Positions 1 through 8,889 of a DNA stretch of 27,339 bases are shown piece after piece. The stretch lies in contig JAUCBJ010004515.1 of NCBI GenBank assembly GCA_032718475.1, forward strand, positions 1 to 27,339. The letters run 5' to 3'. Each line of letters starts with the position of its first letter. Positions within the stretch are counted from its first letter, which is position 1. The notes below the pieces were generated by a model. That model was given only the letters and a program-made list of their open reading frames with translations. It did not search any database and had not been told where the DNA came from. The position numbers and the translations under genes are program-made. Origin of the DNA: Nemertoderma westbladi (lineage: Eukaryota > Xenacoelomorpha > Nemertodermatida > Nemertodermatidae).

Positions 1-224
1 TGACTTCGGCTAATGTTTTGCGTATTAGCATAAATTATTGTCGTATGCTAAAGTGGTTTTAATTAACTAAAAGACATATAAATTTTGGCAGGTTAAACTG
101 CTAAAGGTCTTCGAAAGCGCGAACAAAAACGGAAGTTATCAAATCTTACCCAAAAAGAAGCAGAGCAACTAGAAGATTGGACAATAAATCAGAGATACAG
201 AGAGATATTAAGTGCCTGAGTTGT

Positions 225-612
225 CGGAGTTTAAAGGAGTGGGTGGGGCATGGTTGTCGGAGTTTAAAGGAGTGGGTGATGCAGGGATGTCTGAGTTTAA
301 AGGAGTGGGTGGGGCAGGGTTGTCGGAGGTTGAAGGAGTGGGTGGGGCAGGGTCGTCGGAGTTTCAAGGAGTGGGTGGGGCAGGGTCGTCGGAGTTTAAA
401 GGAGTGGGTGGGGCAGGGTCGTTGGAGTTTAACGGAGTGGGTGGGGCAGGGTTGTCGGAGTTTAAAGGAGTGGGTGGGGCAGAGTCGTTGGAGTTTAAAG
501 GAGTGAGTAGGGCTGGGTCGTTGGAGTTTAAAGGAGTGAGTAGGGCTGGGTAGTTGGAGTTTAAAGGAGTGGGTGGGGCAGGGTCGTCGGAGTTTAAAGG
601 AGTATGATATGA
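225..612. repeat. 33-bp minisatellite, 12 copies
   Basis: Twelve head-to-tail 33-bp units begin at 225, 258, 291 and so on every 33 bases to 588. The core is GGAGTTTAAAGGAGTGGGTG followed by GGGCAGGG. Because 33 is a multiple of three, the frames stay open and give short spurious ORFs on both strands with an 11-residue period (for example SLKEWVGQGCR). Units differ by single substitutions such as TCGGAG/TTGGAG and GGGGCAGG/AGGGCTGG, so the array is moderately old. No start context, splice signal or flanking coding sequence suggests it is translated. Confidence 0.9.
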
Positions 613-905
613 GTCCGAATTTGAGTCAGAATCAGCTTATACAAATTATAGCAAGAAAACGAAACGTAACGTTTTTAATGAATGTCCTTCATGAACCACT
701 TTCAAATGTATATTGCAAAATGTATATCAAGTTGTTTATCAGGAAACTTTGTCATAAAATTATATATTCGATATGATTTCTTATTGTTTGTTGAAATAAT
801 AGATAGGTGAGTGGGGGGCGTCATTCTGATTTAAAACACTATTACTAAAGTATTTGATTCACAAACTGCAACATTAGACATATATATATATATTCTAATT
901 AATTA
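613..905. other. AT-rich intergenic DNA, no gene seen
   Basis: No convincing reading frame is present. A short (TA)n tract lies at about 880-894. I see no other structured element here. Confidence 0.6.
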
Positions 906-1371
906 AAATTAATCTCTACTTGTTAGGGGACATTGAATTCCTAGTCCCATTTTGAACCATGCCATACATACATACTCCTGCTTGTGGTCAAAATGTTAAA
1001 TTAGATCACAAAATATTAATTACATTGTAGATTCCAGTCCCCACATTGAACAACTGCACCCATACTACAACGTGTGTTTGGAATGTTATATTAACTGTAT
1101 GGAAAAGGGGACACTTGAAACTATCGCATTATACTGGGGTCAGTGAAATTTTCAAAACTCAAACACAAATTTACACACGTATTTGACAGGTTTGGGTGGA
1201 ACAGGGGACATCGCCGAAATGATCTGAAATTTTCAGAATCCATTAATTTTAGTACGTAGATTCCATTTCTGATATCTTTTCATTCCGGGGACGTCCCCGG
1301 ATTGTAGATCGTCCCCGGTTTGTGGCTGTGTATTCATGCAATTGTCCCCTGTTTGAACCGGTTCACCTACA
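906..1371. repeat. Dispersed GGGGAC / GTCCCC motif cluster
   Basis: The words GGGGAC and GTCCC(C) recur in both orientations, often followed by an A/T-rich TTGAA or GTTTG stretch (for example GTCCCCGGTTTGTGG near 1311 and GTCCCCTGTTTGAAC near 1344). A perfect 16-nt palindrome, CCGGGGACGTCCCCGG, lies at 1285-1300. There is no gene. It may be an old degenerate minisatellite or the body of a non-coding transposon; its ends cannot be placed. Confidence 0.5.
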
Positions 1372-1398
1372 CATACATACATACACATAGATAGATAG
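1372..1398. repeat. (ACAT)n/(GATA)n microsatellite
   Basis: Short tetranucleotide tract with ACATACATACATAC followed by ATAGATAGATAG. Confidence 0.8.
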
Positions 1399-1696
1399 TG
1401 AATACTTTAACAGTAAGAAGTCCTGACGAACTTCTAATAATAATATAGTAAACTTATTGAAAGGTCAATAATTATGCGCCGCCTTCTGTTCTTTAACTCT
1501 TAAAGAACATAATAAAGGTCATTTAGATGTGATATATATACATTGATGTATATACATTATTTTGAGTGTAACTTGAACGAAGAGGTGGACAGTTGAACAG
1601 TCGTCTGAAGCTAGAGAGCTTCTTCCGCAGTGCGCAAGCACCGCTAACTAGTTTAACTAGTTTTTATTTATTAATAAAATATTAACTTATTTTCAG

Positions 1697-2379
1697 ACAT
1701 AAAGACTAGAAGAAAATTGAAGCGAAGAGATTTTTTATTAAATAAAACAAATAAACATGTCAAGAGCAAAAGCCGTTCGTGTTTATCGAAACGATCAAAG
1801 CTGAAACAATCGAAACAATATAACTGCCTGGAACTGGAAACCTGCGCCGATCGTGGTAATTGTTTGGAACTTGGAACATGTTTGGAACTAGGGACATGTT
1901 TGGAACTAGGAACTCCAGTGCAACAACACAAAACTACCAGTGTCGATACCGGTAGCGGTAACCATAATGTCGATGAATGTTTATTTGAAAGCTCAGAGGA
2001 ATTGGATGGTGATGACGAAGTTGGTTCCCCCGGCAATGCAACAGAAGATTTTCTAGTACCGTGGAACAATTGTCTTGAACCTTTCAGCCATGAGATCGAG
2101 GTTAACACTACATCAGATGAGATCGAACTACCTACCGAAATATCGGCCGAACTACCTACCGAGATCTCTGCAGAACTATCGGCTGAACTATGTACAAACC
2201 CTAACCAAACCAATTTGTTCAATACTGACAGAGAGATGGTTAGAGTTGAGCTGTTTGCAGCAGCAGATAACCTCAGGAGAATTTGTCAATCTGATAGCAA
2301 ATTTAAATTTATTTCGACTGACCAGGCGAGATATTGGTGGGATGCAGTTCGATATATTGGGATTGGCGAGATGCAGTAA
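1697..2379 (+). CDS. Hypothetical protein, possible internal/terminal exon
   Basis: I do not recognise this reading frame. It is open for about 227 codons but has no early ATG. Instead it starts right after a good-looking splice acceptor, TTATTTTCAG, ending at 1696, so it would be an exon entered by splicing in phase 2. The N-terminal part is very basic (IKTRRKLKRRDF, then KSKSRS, KRSKLKQSK), like a nuclear localisation region. Next come three copies of an 18-bp repeat (CLELGT, 1861-1914), an acidic stretch (SSEELDGDDE) and a duplicated LPTEISAE segment around 2128-2190. The C-terminal 30 codons run into a degenerate start of the adjoining minisatellite and stop at 2377-2379. Composition is more protein-like than the neighbouring repeat ORFs, but a real gene is unproven. 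It could equally be part of a decayed element. Confidence 0.35.
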
Positions 2380-2383
2380 GGTT

Positions 2384-4457
2384 ACAGTAAGATACAGTAA
2401 GATTGGTTGGATACAGTATGGTTGGTAGGATACAGTATGATTGGTAGGATACAGTAAGATTGGTTGGATACAGTAAGATTGGTTGGATATAAGATTGGTT
2501 GGATACAGTAAGATTGGTTGGATACAGTAAGATTGGTTGGATATAAGTTTGGTTGGATACAGTAAGATTGGTTGGATATAAGATTGGTTGGATACAGTAA
2601 GATTGGTTGGATACAATATTGGTTGGGTATAAGATTGGTTGGATATAAGATTGGTTGGATATAAGATTGGTTGGATATAAGATTGGTTGGATACAGTAAG
2701 ATTGGTTGGATATAAGATTGGTTGGATATAAGATTGGTTGGATACAGTAAGATTGGTTGGATACAGTAAGATTGGTTGGATACAGTAATATTGGTTGGAT
2801 ACAGTAAGATTGGTTGGATACAGTAAGATTGGTTGGATACTGTAAGATTGGTTGGATATAAGATTGGTTGGATATAAGATTGGTTGGATATAAGATTGGT
2901 TGGATACAGTAAGATTGGTTGGATACAGTAAGATTGGTTGGATACAGTAAGATTGGTTGGGTATAAGATTGGTTGGGTATAAGATTGGTTGGATATAAGA
3001 TTGGTTGGATATAAGATTGGTTGGATATAAGATTGGTTGGATATAAGATTGGTTGGATACAGTAAGATTGGTTGGATACAGTAAGATTGGTTGGATACAG
3101 TAAGATTGGTTGGATATAAGATTGGTTGGATATAAGATTGGTTGGATACAGTAAGATTGGTTGGATACAGTAAGATTGGTTGGATACAGTAAGATTGGTT
3201 GGATATAAGATTGGTTGGATATAAGATTGGTTGGATATAAGATTGGTTGGATACTGTAAGATTGGTTGGATATAAGATTGGTTGGATACAGTAAGATTGG
3301 TTGGATACAGTAAGATTGGTTGGATACAGTAAGATTGGTTGGATATAAGATTGGTTGGATATAAGATTGGTTGGATACAGTAAGATTGGTTGGATACAGT
3401 AAGATTGGTTGGATACAGTAAGATTGGTTGGATATAAGATTGGTTGGATATAAGATTGGTTGGATACAGTATGATTGGTTGGATACAGTAAGATTGGTTG
3501 GATACAGTAAGATTAGTTGGATACAGTAAGATTGGTTGGATACAGTAAGATTGGTTGGATACAGTAAGATTGGTTGGATACAGTAAGATTGGTTGGATAC
3601 TGTAAGATTGGTTGGATATAAGATTGGTTGGATATAAGATTGGTTGGATACAGTAAGATTGGTTGGATACAGTAAGATTGGTTGGATACAATATTGGTTG
3701 GGTATAAGATTGGTTGGATATAAGATTGGTTGGATACAGTAAGATTGGTTGGATATAAGATTGGTTGGATACAGTAAGATTGGTTGGATACAGTAAGATT
3801 GGTTGGATACAGTAAGATTGGTTGGATACAGTAAGATTGGTTGGATACAGTAAGATTGGTTGGATACAGTAAGATTGGTTGGATACAGTAAGATTGGTTG
3901 GATATAAGATTGGTTGGATATAAGATTGGTTGGATATAAGATTGGTTGGATACAGTAAGATTGGTTGGATATAAGATTGGTTGGATACTGTAAGATTGGT
4001 TGGATACTGTAAGATTGGTTGGATATAAGATTGGTTTGATATAAGATTGGTTTGATATAAGATTGGTTGGATATAAGATTGGTTTGATATAAGATTGGTT
4101 GGATACAGTAAGATTGGTTGGATACAGTAAGATTGGTTGGATATAAGATTGGTTGGATATAAGATTGGTTGGATACTGTAAGATTGGTTGGATATAAGAT
4201 TGGTTGGATATAAGATTGGTTTGATATAAGATTGGTTTGATATGAGATTGGTTGGATATAAGATTGGTTGGATATAAGATTGGTTGGATACTGTAAGATT
4301 GGTTGGATATAAGATTGGTTGGATACAGTAAGATTGGTTGGATACAGTAAGATTGGTTGGATACAGTAAGATTGGTTGGATATAAGATTGGTTGGATATA
4401 AGATTGGTTGGATATAAGATTGGTTGGATACTGTAAGATTGGTTGGATATAAGATTG
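2384..4457. repeat. Large minisatellite of mixed 16-bp and 19-bp units
   Basis: About 2.07 kb is made of two alternating unit types, GATTGGTTGGATACAGTAA (19 bp) and GATTGGTTGGATATAA (16 bp), roughly 115-120 copies in all. They differ by presence or absence of the triplet CAG. Minor variants have ACTG for ACAG, TTTGAT for TTGGAT, or TACAATATTGG at a junction. Runs of two or three of each type alternate, which suggests block duplication. The complement has no stop codon in any frame, so long meaningless ORFs of up to 765 codons appear on the minus strand. The left edge is degenerate and merges into the preceding reading frame. Confidence 0.95.
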
Positions 4458-5203
4458 ATTTAATGTCTACATAGTAACAATGCAATGTATATTATAAGCT
4501 AATAATATCAGTATTGAATTTTTGTGTGAAAATTTTTTTGATAATATTTGAATTAAAAATTCACGTGATTTTATCTTTAGACTCTGACAATACGTAGTCC
4601 TCCTAAATACGGAGCACACAGTAGAATAGCTTACTTCTGGATGGTCATTCGGTACTTTACCAGCTAGCTGGCGGAGTGGTCGCGTTTCCGGATAGGGGGG
4701 AAACTGGACGCAATAAAAATTCATCCCTCTCCTGGGGAAATTCGACGCAAATAATAGCTGATTATTTTCAAAAATAAAACCGTACCGGGTAACCTGTTCT
4801 ATTGTGTTTAGTTTATTGTTTTGGTTAAAATAACGTGCCACTATACCCTGCACCTTTACCTAAATTGAGAATTTAACTTTGAGGGGGGATATTAATTCGC
4901 AAAGGCGGGTTTTGCGTCGAGTTTCCTCCGCGTTTCGGGTCGCTATTTCAGTTTTAACCAAGGTGTCCTAAGGTCTTATAGCGAGAATTGGCCTCAAATT
5001 ATTGGAGGCTGAAACGTTCCAATAAAGTTGGAGGGGAATCAAACACTTTGAAGGACATTACTGAAATTACCCGTAATGGGGATTTGGAAATCGGTACCTT
5101 TGACGGAATTCAGACAAAAATAGGGAAAAAAATAGGGAAGGACACCACCTAGATAAAATGTTAATTATGTCAGTTTGACGGAATCTGAACTATAGGTATC
5201 ATT
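4458..5203. other. Non-coding DNA with weak repeats
   Basis: No gene is supported; the 128-codon minus-strand ORF here has no recognisable features. The region contains TTTGACGGAAT twice (about 5099 and 5173). A loose inverted pair also occurs, with GACGCAA words near 4708-4750 and TTGCGTCGA near 4912. Confidence 0.5.
4788..4831 (-). repeat. Possible relic of the 68-bp satellite
   Basis: The words GTAACCTGTTCT and GTTTATTGTTTTGGTTA occur in this order, matching the reverse complement of the 68-bp satellite at 19.2-20.2 kb. The spacer between them is shortened. The match is partial, so this is tentative. Confidence 0.35.
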
Positions 5204-5204
5204 C

Positions 5205-5980
5205 GTTGGTACAGTGGAAATCTGGCCATGCAAGGATTCCAAATATGGGTCAATGCCAACCATATTGGTTAAACATTATACTTATAGTGATTTGTTTGTA
5301 CTGATGGAAATCTGGCCATGCAAGGATTCCAAATAAATGGGTGAATGCCAACCATATTGGTTAAACATTATACTTATAGTGATTTGTTTGTACTGATGGA
5401 AAGCTGGTCATGCAAGGATTCCAAATATGGGTCAATGCCAACCATATTGGTTAAACCTTATACTTATAGTGATTTGTTTGTACTGATGGAAAGCTGGCCA
5501 TGCAAGGATTCCAAATATGGGTCAATGCCAACCATATTGGTTAAACATTATACTTATAGTGATTTGTTTGTACTGATGGAAATCTGGCCATGCAAGGATT
5601 CCAAATAAATGGGTCAATGCCAACCATATTGGTTAAACATTATACTTATAGTGATTTGTTTGTACTGATGGAAATCTGGCCATGCAAGGATTCCAAATAA
5701 ATGGGTCAATGCCAACCATATTGGTTAAACATTATACTTATAGTGATTTGTTTGTACTGATGGAAAGCTGGCCATGCAAGGATTCCAAATAAATGGGTCA
5801 ATGCCAACCATATTGGTTAAACATTATACTTATAGTGATTTGTTTGTACTGATGGAAAGCTGGCCATACAAGGATTCCAAATATGGGTCAATGCCAACCA
5901 TATTGGTTAAACATTATACTTATAGTGATTTGTTTGTACTGATGGAAAGCTGGTCATGCAAGGATTCCAAATATGTAACA
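5205..5980. repeat. 90/92-bp tandem array, 8 copies plus partial
   Basis: Units start (at ATGCCAACC) at 5253, 5345, 5435, 5525, 5617, 5709, 5801 and 5891. Two length classes of 90 and 92 bp alternate because the junction is either CCAAATATGGG or CCAAATAAATGGG. Three 90-bp units keep a frame open, producing short ORFs that are not genes. A partial unit precedes the first copy. Identity between copies is very high, which suggests recent amplification. Confidence 0.92.
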
Positions 5981-6346
5981 CAATCTGAATTTCGTCTTAA
6001 TATAGCTGAGATATGGGCATTCTAATGTTGAATGTATTTGCTTCCGCTGCAGGCCATTTATTCTATTTAATAAGTACACAACACAATGTTCTAGAACATT
6101 TTGCTTATGTATGAATATCCATGTACATGTATGTAGTAAGTATAAGCATATAGGCACTGCATTGTTGCTCAGCTGCTTATGAGATAAAGAAAATGTTCCA
6201 CAATTTTGTGCATTTTATTAAATAGAATAAATGGCATGCAGCGGAAGCAAATAGGCCTACGCAACTTTCGAATGCCCAGCCCATATCTCCACTATTTTAC
6301 GATGAAATTCAGATTGTGTTACATATTTGGAATCCTTGCATGACCA
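5949..6346. repeat. Imperfect inverted repeat (foldback), arms about 125-160 nt
   Basis: The sequence from CTGGTCATGCAAGGATTCC (5950) through ATTTGCTTCCGCTGCA to TTTATTCTATTTAATAA (6073) is repeated in reverse complement at about 6207-6345. Weaker pairing extends inward to about 6110/6170, for example GAACATTTT. Arms are roughly 80% identical with small indels. The outer ends of the arms are the terminal sequence of the 90-bp array. Confidence 0.85.
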
Positions 6347-6396
6347 GCATTCTAGTGGTACCAACAAATCTCTGAGGGTGAAGAATAACTCCAGTA

Positions 6397-6775
6397 CAGA
6401 GACGTAGCGAGGGGGGGGAATGTTCCCCCGGGCGCACTCACCCAGGGGCACTGAAATGTCAAATGCCAGGGTATTCTTGTAAAAATAAGACAAATCAGTG
6501 AAAAGTCAGGGATTGTGATAGTATATACAGGACATGTGTCATAAGAGACAAATGTAAAAATTGTCTCAAACTTGTGTGCAGTATAATATATTTGATATAG
6601 TTATACTGTATACTGTTAGTAAATTGTTTTTAAGACGTTTTTTTAAATATTATATACTATTATATAATATTTAAAAAACCGTCATAAATGAAAAGTTAAA
6701 ATTATTGAAGGGGGGGGGGGGGGGGGCTAACTCAGCTTCATTCCCCCGGGCGCCAAAGGGCTCGCTACGTCTCTG
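6397..6775. mobile_element. hAT-like MITE, 379 bp
   Basis: The element starts CAGAGACGTAGCGAG and ends CTCGCTACGTCTCTG, a perfect 15-bp terminal inverted repeat. A shared inner block, CCCCCGGGCGC, also lies in inverted positions. It is flanked on both sides by the same 8 bp, CTCCAGTA (6389-6396 and 6776-6783). An 8-bp target duplication with CAG-type termini is the signature of the hAT superfamily. There is no transposase, so it is a non-autonomous MITE. It contains a G homopolymer (about 6711-6726) and a central hairpin (6634-6683). It inserted into a unit of the 43-bp array. Confidence 0.85.
6634..6683. repeat. Central hairpin inside the MITE
   Basis: Two 23-nt arms (6634-6656 and 6661-6683) pair with one mismatch around a 4-nt loop CTAT. 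The arms begin with GACG and run into an A/T-rich stem. Confidence 0.85.
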
Positions 6776-6957
6776 CTCCAGTAAGACTGGTGCAATATCG
6801 TATAAGGTTGAAGAATAACTCCAGTACGACTGGTGCAATATCGTATAAGGTTGAAGAATAACTCCAGTACGACTGGTGCAATATCGTATAAGGTTGAAGA
6901 ATAACTCCAGTACGACTGGTGCAATATCGTATAAGGTTGAAGAATAACTCCAGTAGG
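6776..6957. repeat. 43-bp tandem array, about 4 copies
   Basis: CTCCAGTA recurs at 6776, 6819, 6862, 6905 and 6948, giving a 43-bp period with GACTGGTGCAATATCGTATA and GGTTGAAGAATAA in each unit. The sequence just left of the MITE (GGGTGAAGAATAACTCCAGTA, 6376-6396) is the end of the preceding unit. The MITE therefore landed inside the array. Confidence 0.92.
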
Positions 6958-7412
6958 CCTACGACTCGGCCCTTAAATACCAAAACCCTCTATCTTATTT
7001 TTAGTTTTACATAGTTTTTAGTTTTGAGAAAAACTCAAAATACATTCCAGACATGTCATTTGATTCCTGATTGGTGGAAATCCTGTGAAATGATGTCATT
7101 AGGTAAGTTATAGTTATAGACATATAATTATTTGAACAGCATATTTTTAACTGAAACTTCGATCTACATAGTGCAATGTGAGATAGGGCGTATTTGCTTT
7201 TATGTTTTCATAGACATTTGTATGCCAAAACCGTCACACAAACATTAATGAACATTGATAAAAGTACAGTACACACCAGTAAGTTGTATATAAGATTTTA
7301 TTATTATTCCAGGTGTACGCAAGATACTTTCCGTTATATATTAAATTTATTACTTGCTTCTATTGTAATTTATAATTATAATTAATTAGATAACTAATTA
7401 AGATGGTGCATT
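6958..7412. other. Intergenic, no gene seen
   Basis: AT-rich sequence with one short plus-strand ORF (7194-7385) that has no recognisable features. Confidence 0.5.
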
Positions 7413-7532
7413 ATGGATAATGAACACGAACAAATGATTGAACGTTTATTCTGGTTGAATTATAACCATAAAGAAATTGCACAGTTTTTACATGGACAAT
7501 CATCCACAACAGTATGGAGAAGATTGCAATAA
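7413..7532 (+). pseudogene. Integrase-like transposon protein, N-terminal fragment (39 codons)
   Basis: The short frame reads MDNEHEQMIERLFWLNYNHK, then EIAQFLHG and TTVWRRL before a stop. The pattern of ERLFWLNYNHKEIAQFLHG followed by TTVWRRL resembles the helix-turn-helix start of the integrase-core proteins found in invertebrate and fish transposons. It lacks any DDE core. It points towards the HECT-like relic on the opposite strand and stops about 16 bp before it, so an internal deletion may have removed the ends of both genes. The family assignment rests on a short match by eye. Confidence 0.35.
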
Positions 7533-7548
7533 CAAACCTCCTTGATCC

Positions 7549-8700
7549 TTAAAAAACATTGTAAATAACCAACGCGCGTGTCAAACCACCAGTGTCAAGT
7601 CCATCTTCCTCAAGGAACTTAGCCATCACCCTAGGGCTAGCAATTTCAATATCGATTTCATCTAGAATCTCAGAAACGCTTTCTACAACCCTACTCCGAG
7701 GAACTTCAAAACAAGTGTAATAAGAACTTTGTCGTGTGAGCTTGGAATAAGCGTTGTCTAAATGAACACCCAAGGAATTATCACTACAATCGCCAATAGT
7801 GTTATCATTATCACTGCCAATCGATATGTAATAATCGAATACGTTAATAACATCCGATAACATCGTAACAATGTAACAATCGATACGTTAATAACATCCA
7901 CATGTTCAGAGGCCAGAGGGACCAAATTTTCAGCAGGGATGATTGTAACCGATGGTGGCTCGATGGATGCGCTAAAAAAATCATCCACATTGAAATCTCC
8001 CGGCTCGTTATTGTTAGAATAATTTTCAAATACGTCAATGACATTAGCTGATGTAGAAGGGGAACCAAGAAAAACTTGATTGCGCTCCAAGATTTCAACC
8101 ATACCACTATCATTCGTAGGGGAGTAGGGCCTATCCGACTTGAGGGGAAATGCCTTCCATTGAACTAAGTTTTGCATGGAAACATATTTTAGGTGTTTCG
8201 ACGATGCATTTGCTTTGTATATATTCCTTCAATGTCTTGAACGCTTCCGAAAGTTCGCCACTGGATGACCACAAAGAATAACTATAGCTATTTACATCAG
8301 TTGGTAATGCATAATTATCTAACGCCATATACACTTGTTATCAACGAAAATCTTCGCTCTTAGTATTTCGACGACAGAAAATAATGTGTACCGTAATTCA
8401 AAGGTAGCCTTAATTTATGGGCATTTGATTCACCAAGCTGCCAAGCGGTTTTTTCACTTGGAAATAACCCGCTCCACTGTCTACTTTAACATGAACTTCT
8501 ACCACATTCCACGAGTTGCGAGTGGGATTAGGGGTTTGACTTAATTGGCGAAGTTCGGGCATTCTGGTGGATCCGGTAGCTCGTTTAGGTGTAGTGGAAA
8601 CCTTTTCGATAGAATGGTTCGATCGTTCATCCAAACAACCTTCGAACTCTATTGTTTCTTTATTAATATCGAAAATCTTGTTATTAATATCGTGGCGCAA
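7549..8700 (-). pseudogene. HECT-type E3 ligase-like (G2E3-like) relic, frameshifted
   Basis: Four minus-strand segments in different frames read in a plausible order. They are 8700-8410 (contains KVDSGAGYFQVKKPLGSLVN), 8334-8131 (DNYALPTDVNSYSYSLWSS, then LKEYIQSKC), 8177-7871 (PSTSANVIDVFENYSNNNEP) and 7863-7549. The last ends in MAKFLEEDGLDTGGLTR, which resembles the start of a HECT domain (the usual xFxxExGxDxGGxxRE pattern). The rest of HECT, including the catalytic Cys, is missing. A local duplication of about 40 bp (GATGTTATTAACGTAT twice, minus strand) lies near 7836-7898. HECT proteins of this kind, often named G2/M-phase E3 ligase-like, are multicopy and transposon-associated in aquatic animals. 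The identification is moderate. Confidence 0.45.
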
Positions 8701-8889
8701 ATTGCTAACTAAGTTCTTCTTAGTTCACTAGTTGGTTTACAACCAGAAGGCCTATTAAACTCCGCCATCTCCTCACAAAGAAAACCCTGGGTCACCAGGG
8801 AGGCCAGATTGTGAGGGGGAGAGGGATTCTGGAGTTGGAGGCTACTCTCATGTTCCACCCCGACCAACAAAGCCATTGGTGAATCTGAG

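Larger units (their letters stand above)
5204..6366. mobile_element. TIR/foldback-type DNA element carrying internal tandem repeats
   Basis: The left end reads GTTGGTACAGTGGAAATCTGG and the right end, inverted, reads GTTGGTACCACTAGAATGCTGG. Both continue into the shared CATGCAAGGATTCCAAATATG sequence, so the ends are inverted repeats. Inside lies an eight-copy array derived from the end sequence, followed by a long foldback (5949-6346). No transposase is present, so it would be non-autonomous. The ends could be read as CAGTG...TAGTG with a 3-bp GTA duplication, as in CACTA/EnSpm elements with subterminal repeats. The outer GTTGGTAC/GTACCAAC match makes the exact boundary and class uncertain. 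Confidence 0.5.

Noticed and set aside
177-553. Plus-strand ORFs of 109 and 113 codons (SLKEWVGQG / SEFKGVGGAG)
   Set aside because: Both are translations of the 33-bp array in different frames.
2188-4485. 765-codon and 460-codon minus-strand ORFs (YPTNLTVSNQSYCIQPI repeats)
   Set aside because: They are the stop-free complement of the 16/19-bp minisatellite, and all three frames are open. No gene signals are present.
5345-6025. ORFs of 87 and 83 codons with MPTILVKHYTYSDLF repeats
   Set aside because: They are open only because 90-bp units keep the frame; the 92-bp units break it. No gene family is recognised.
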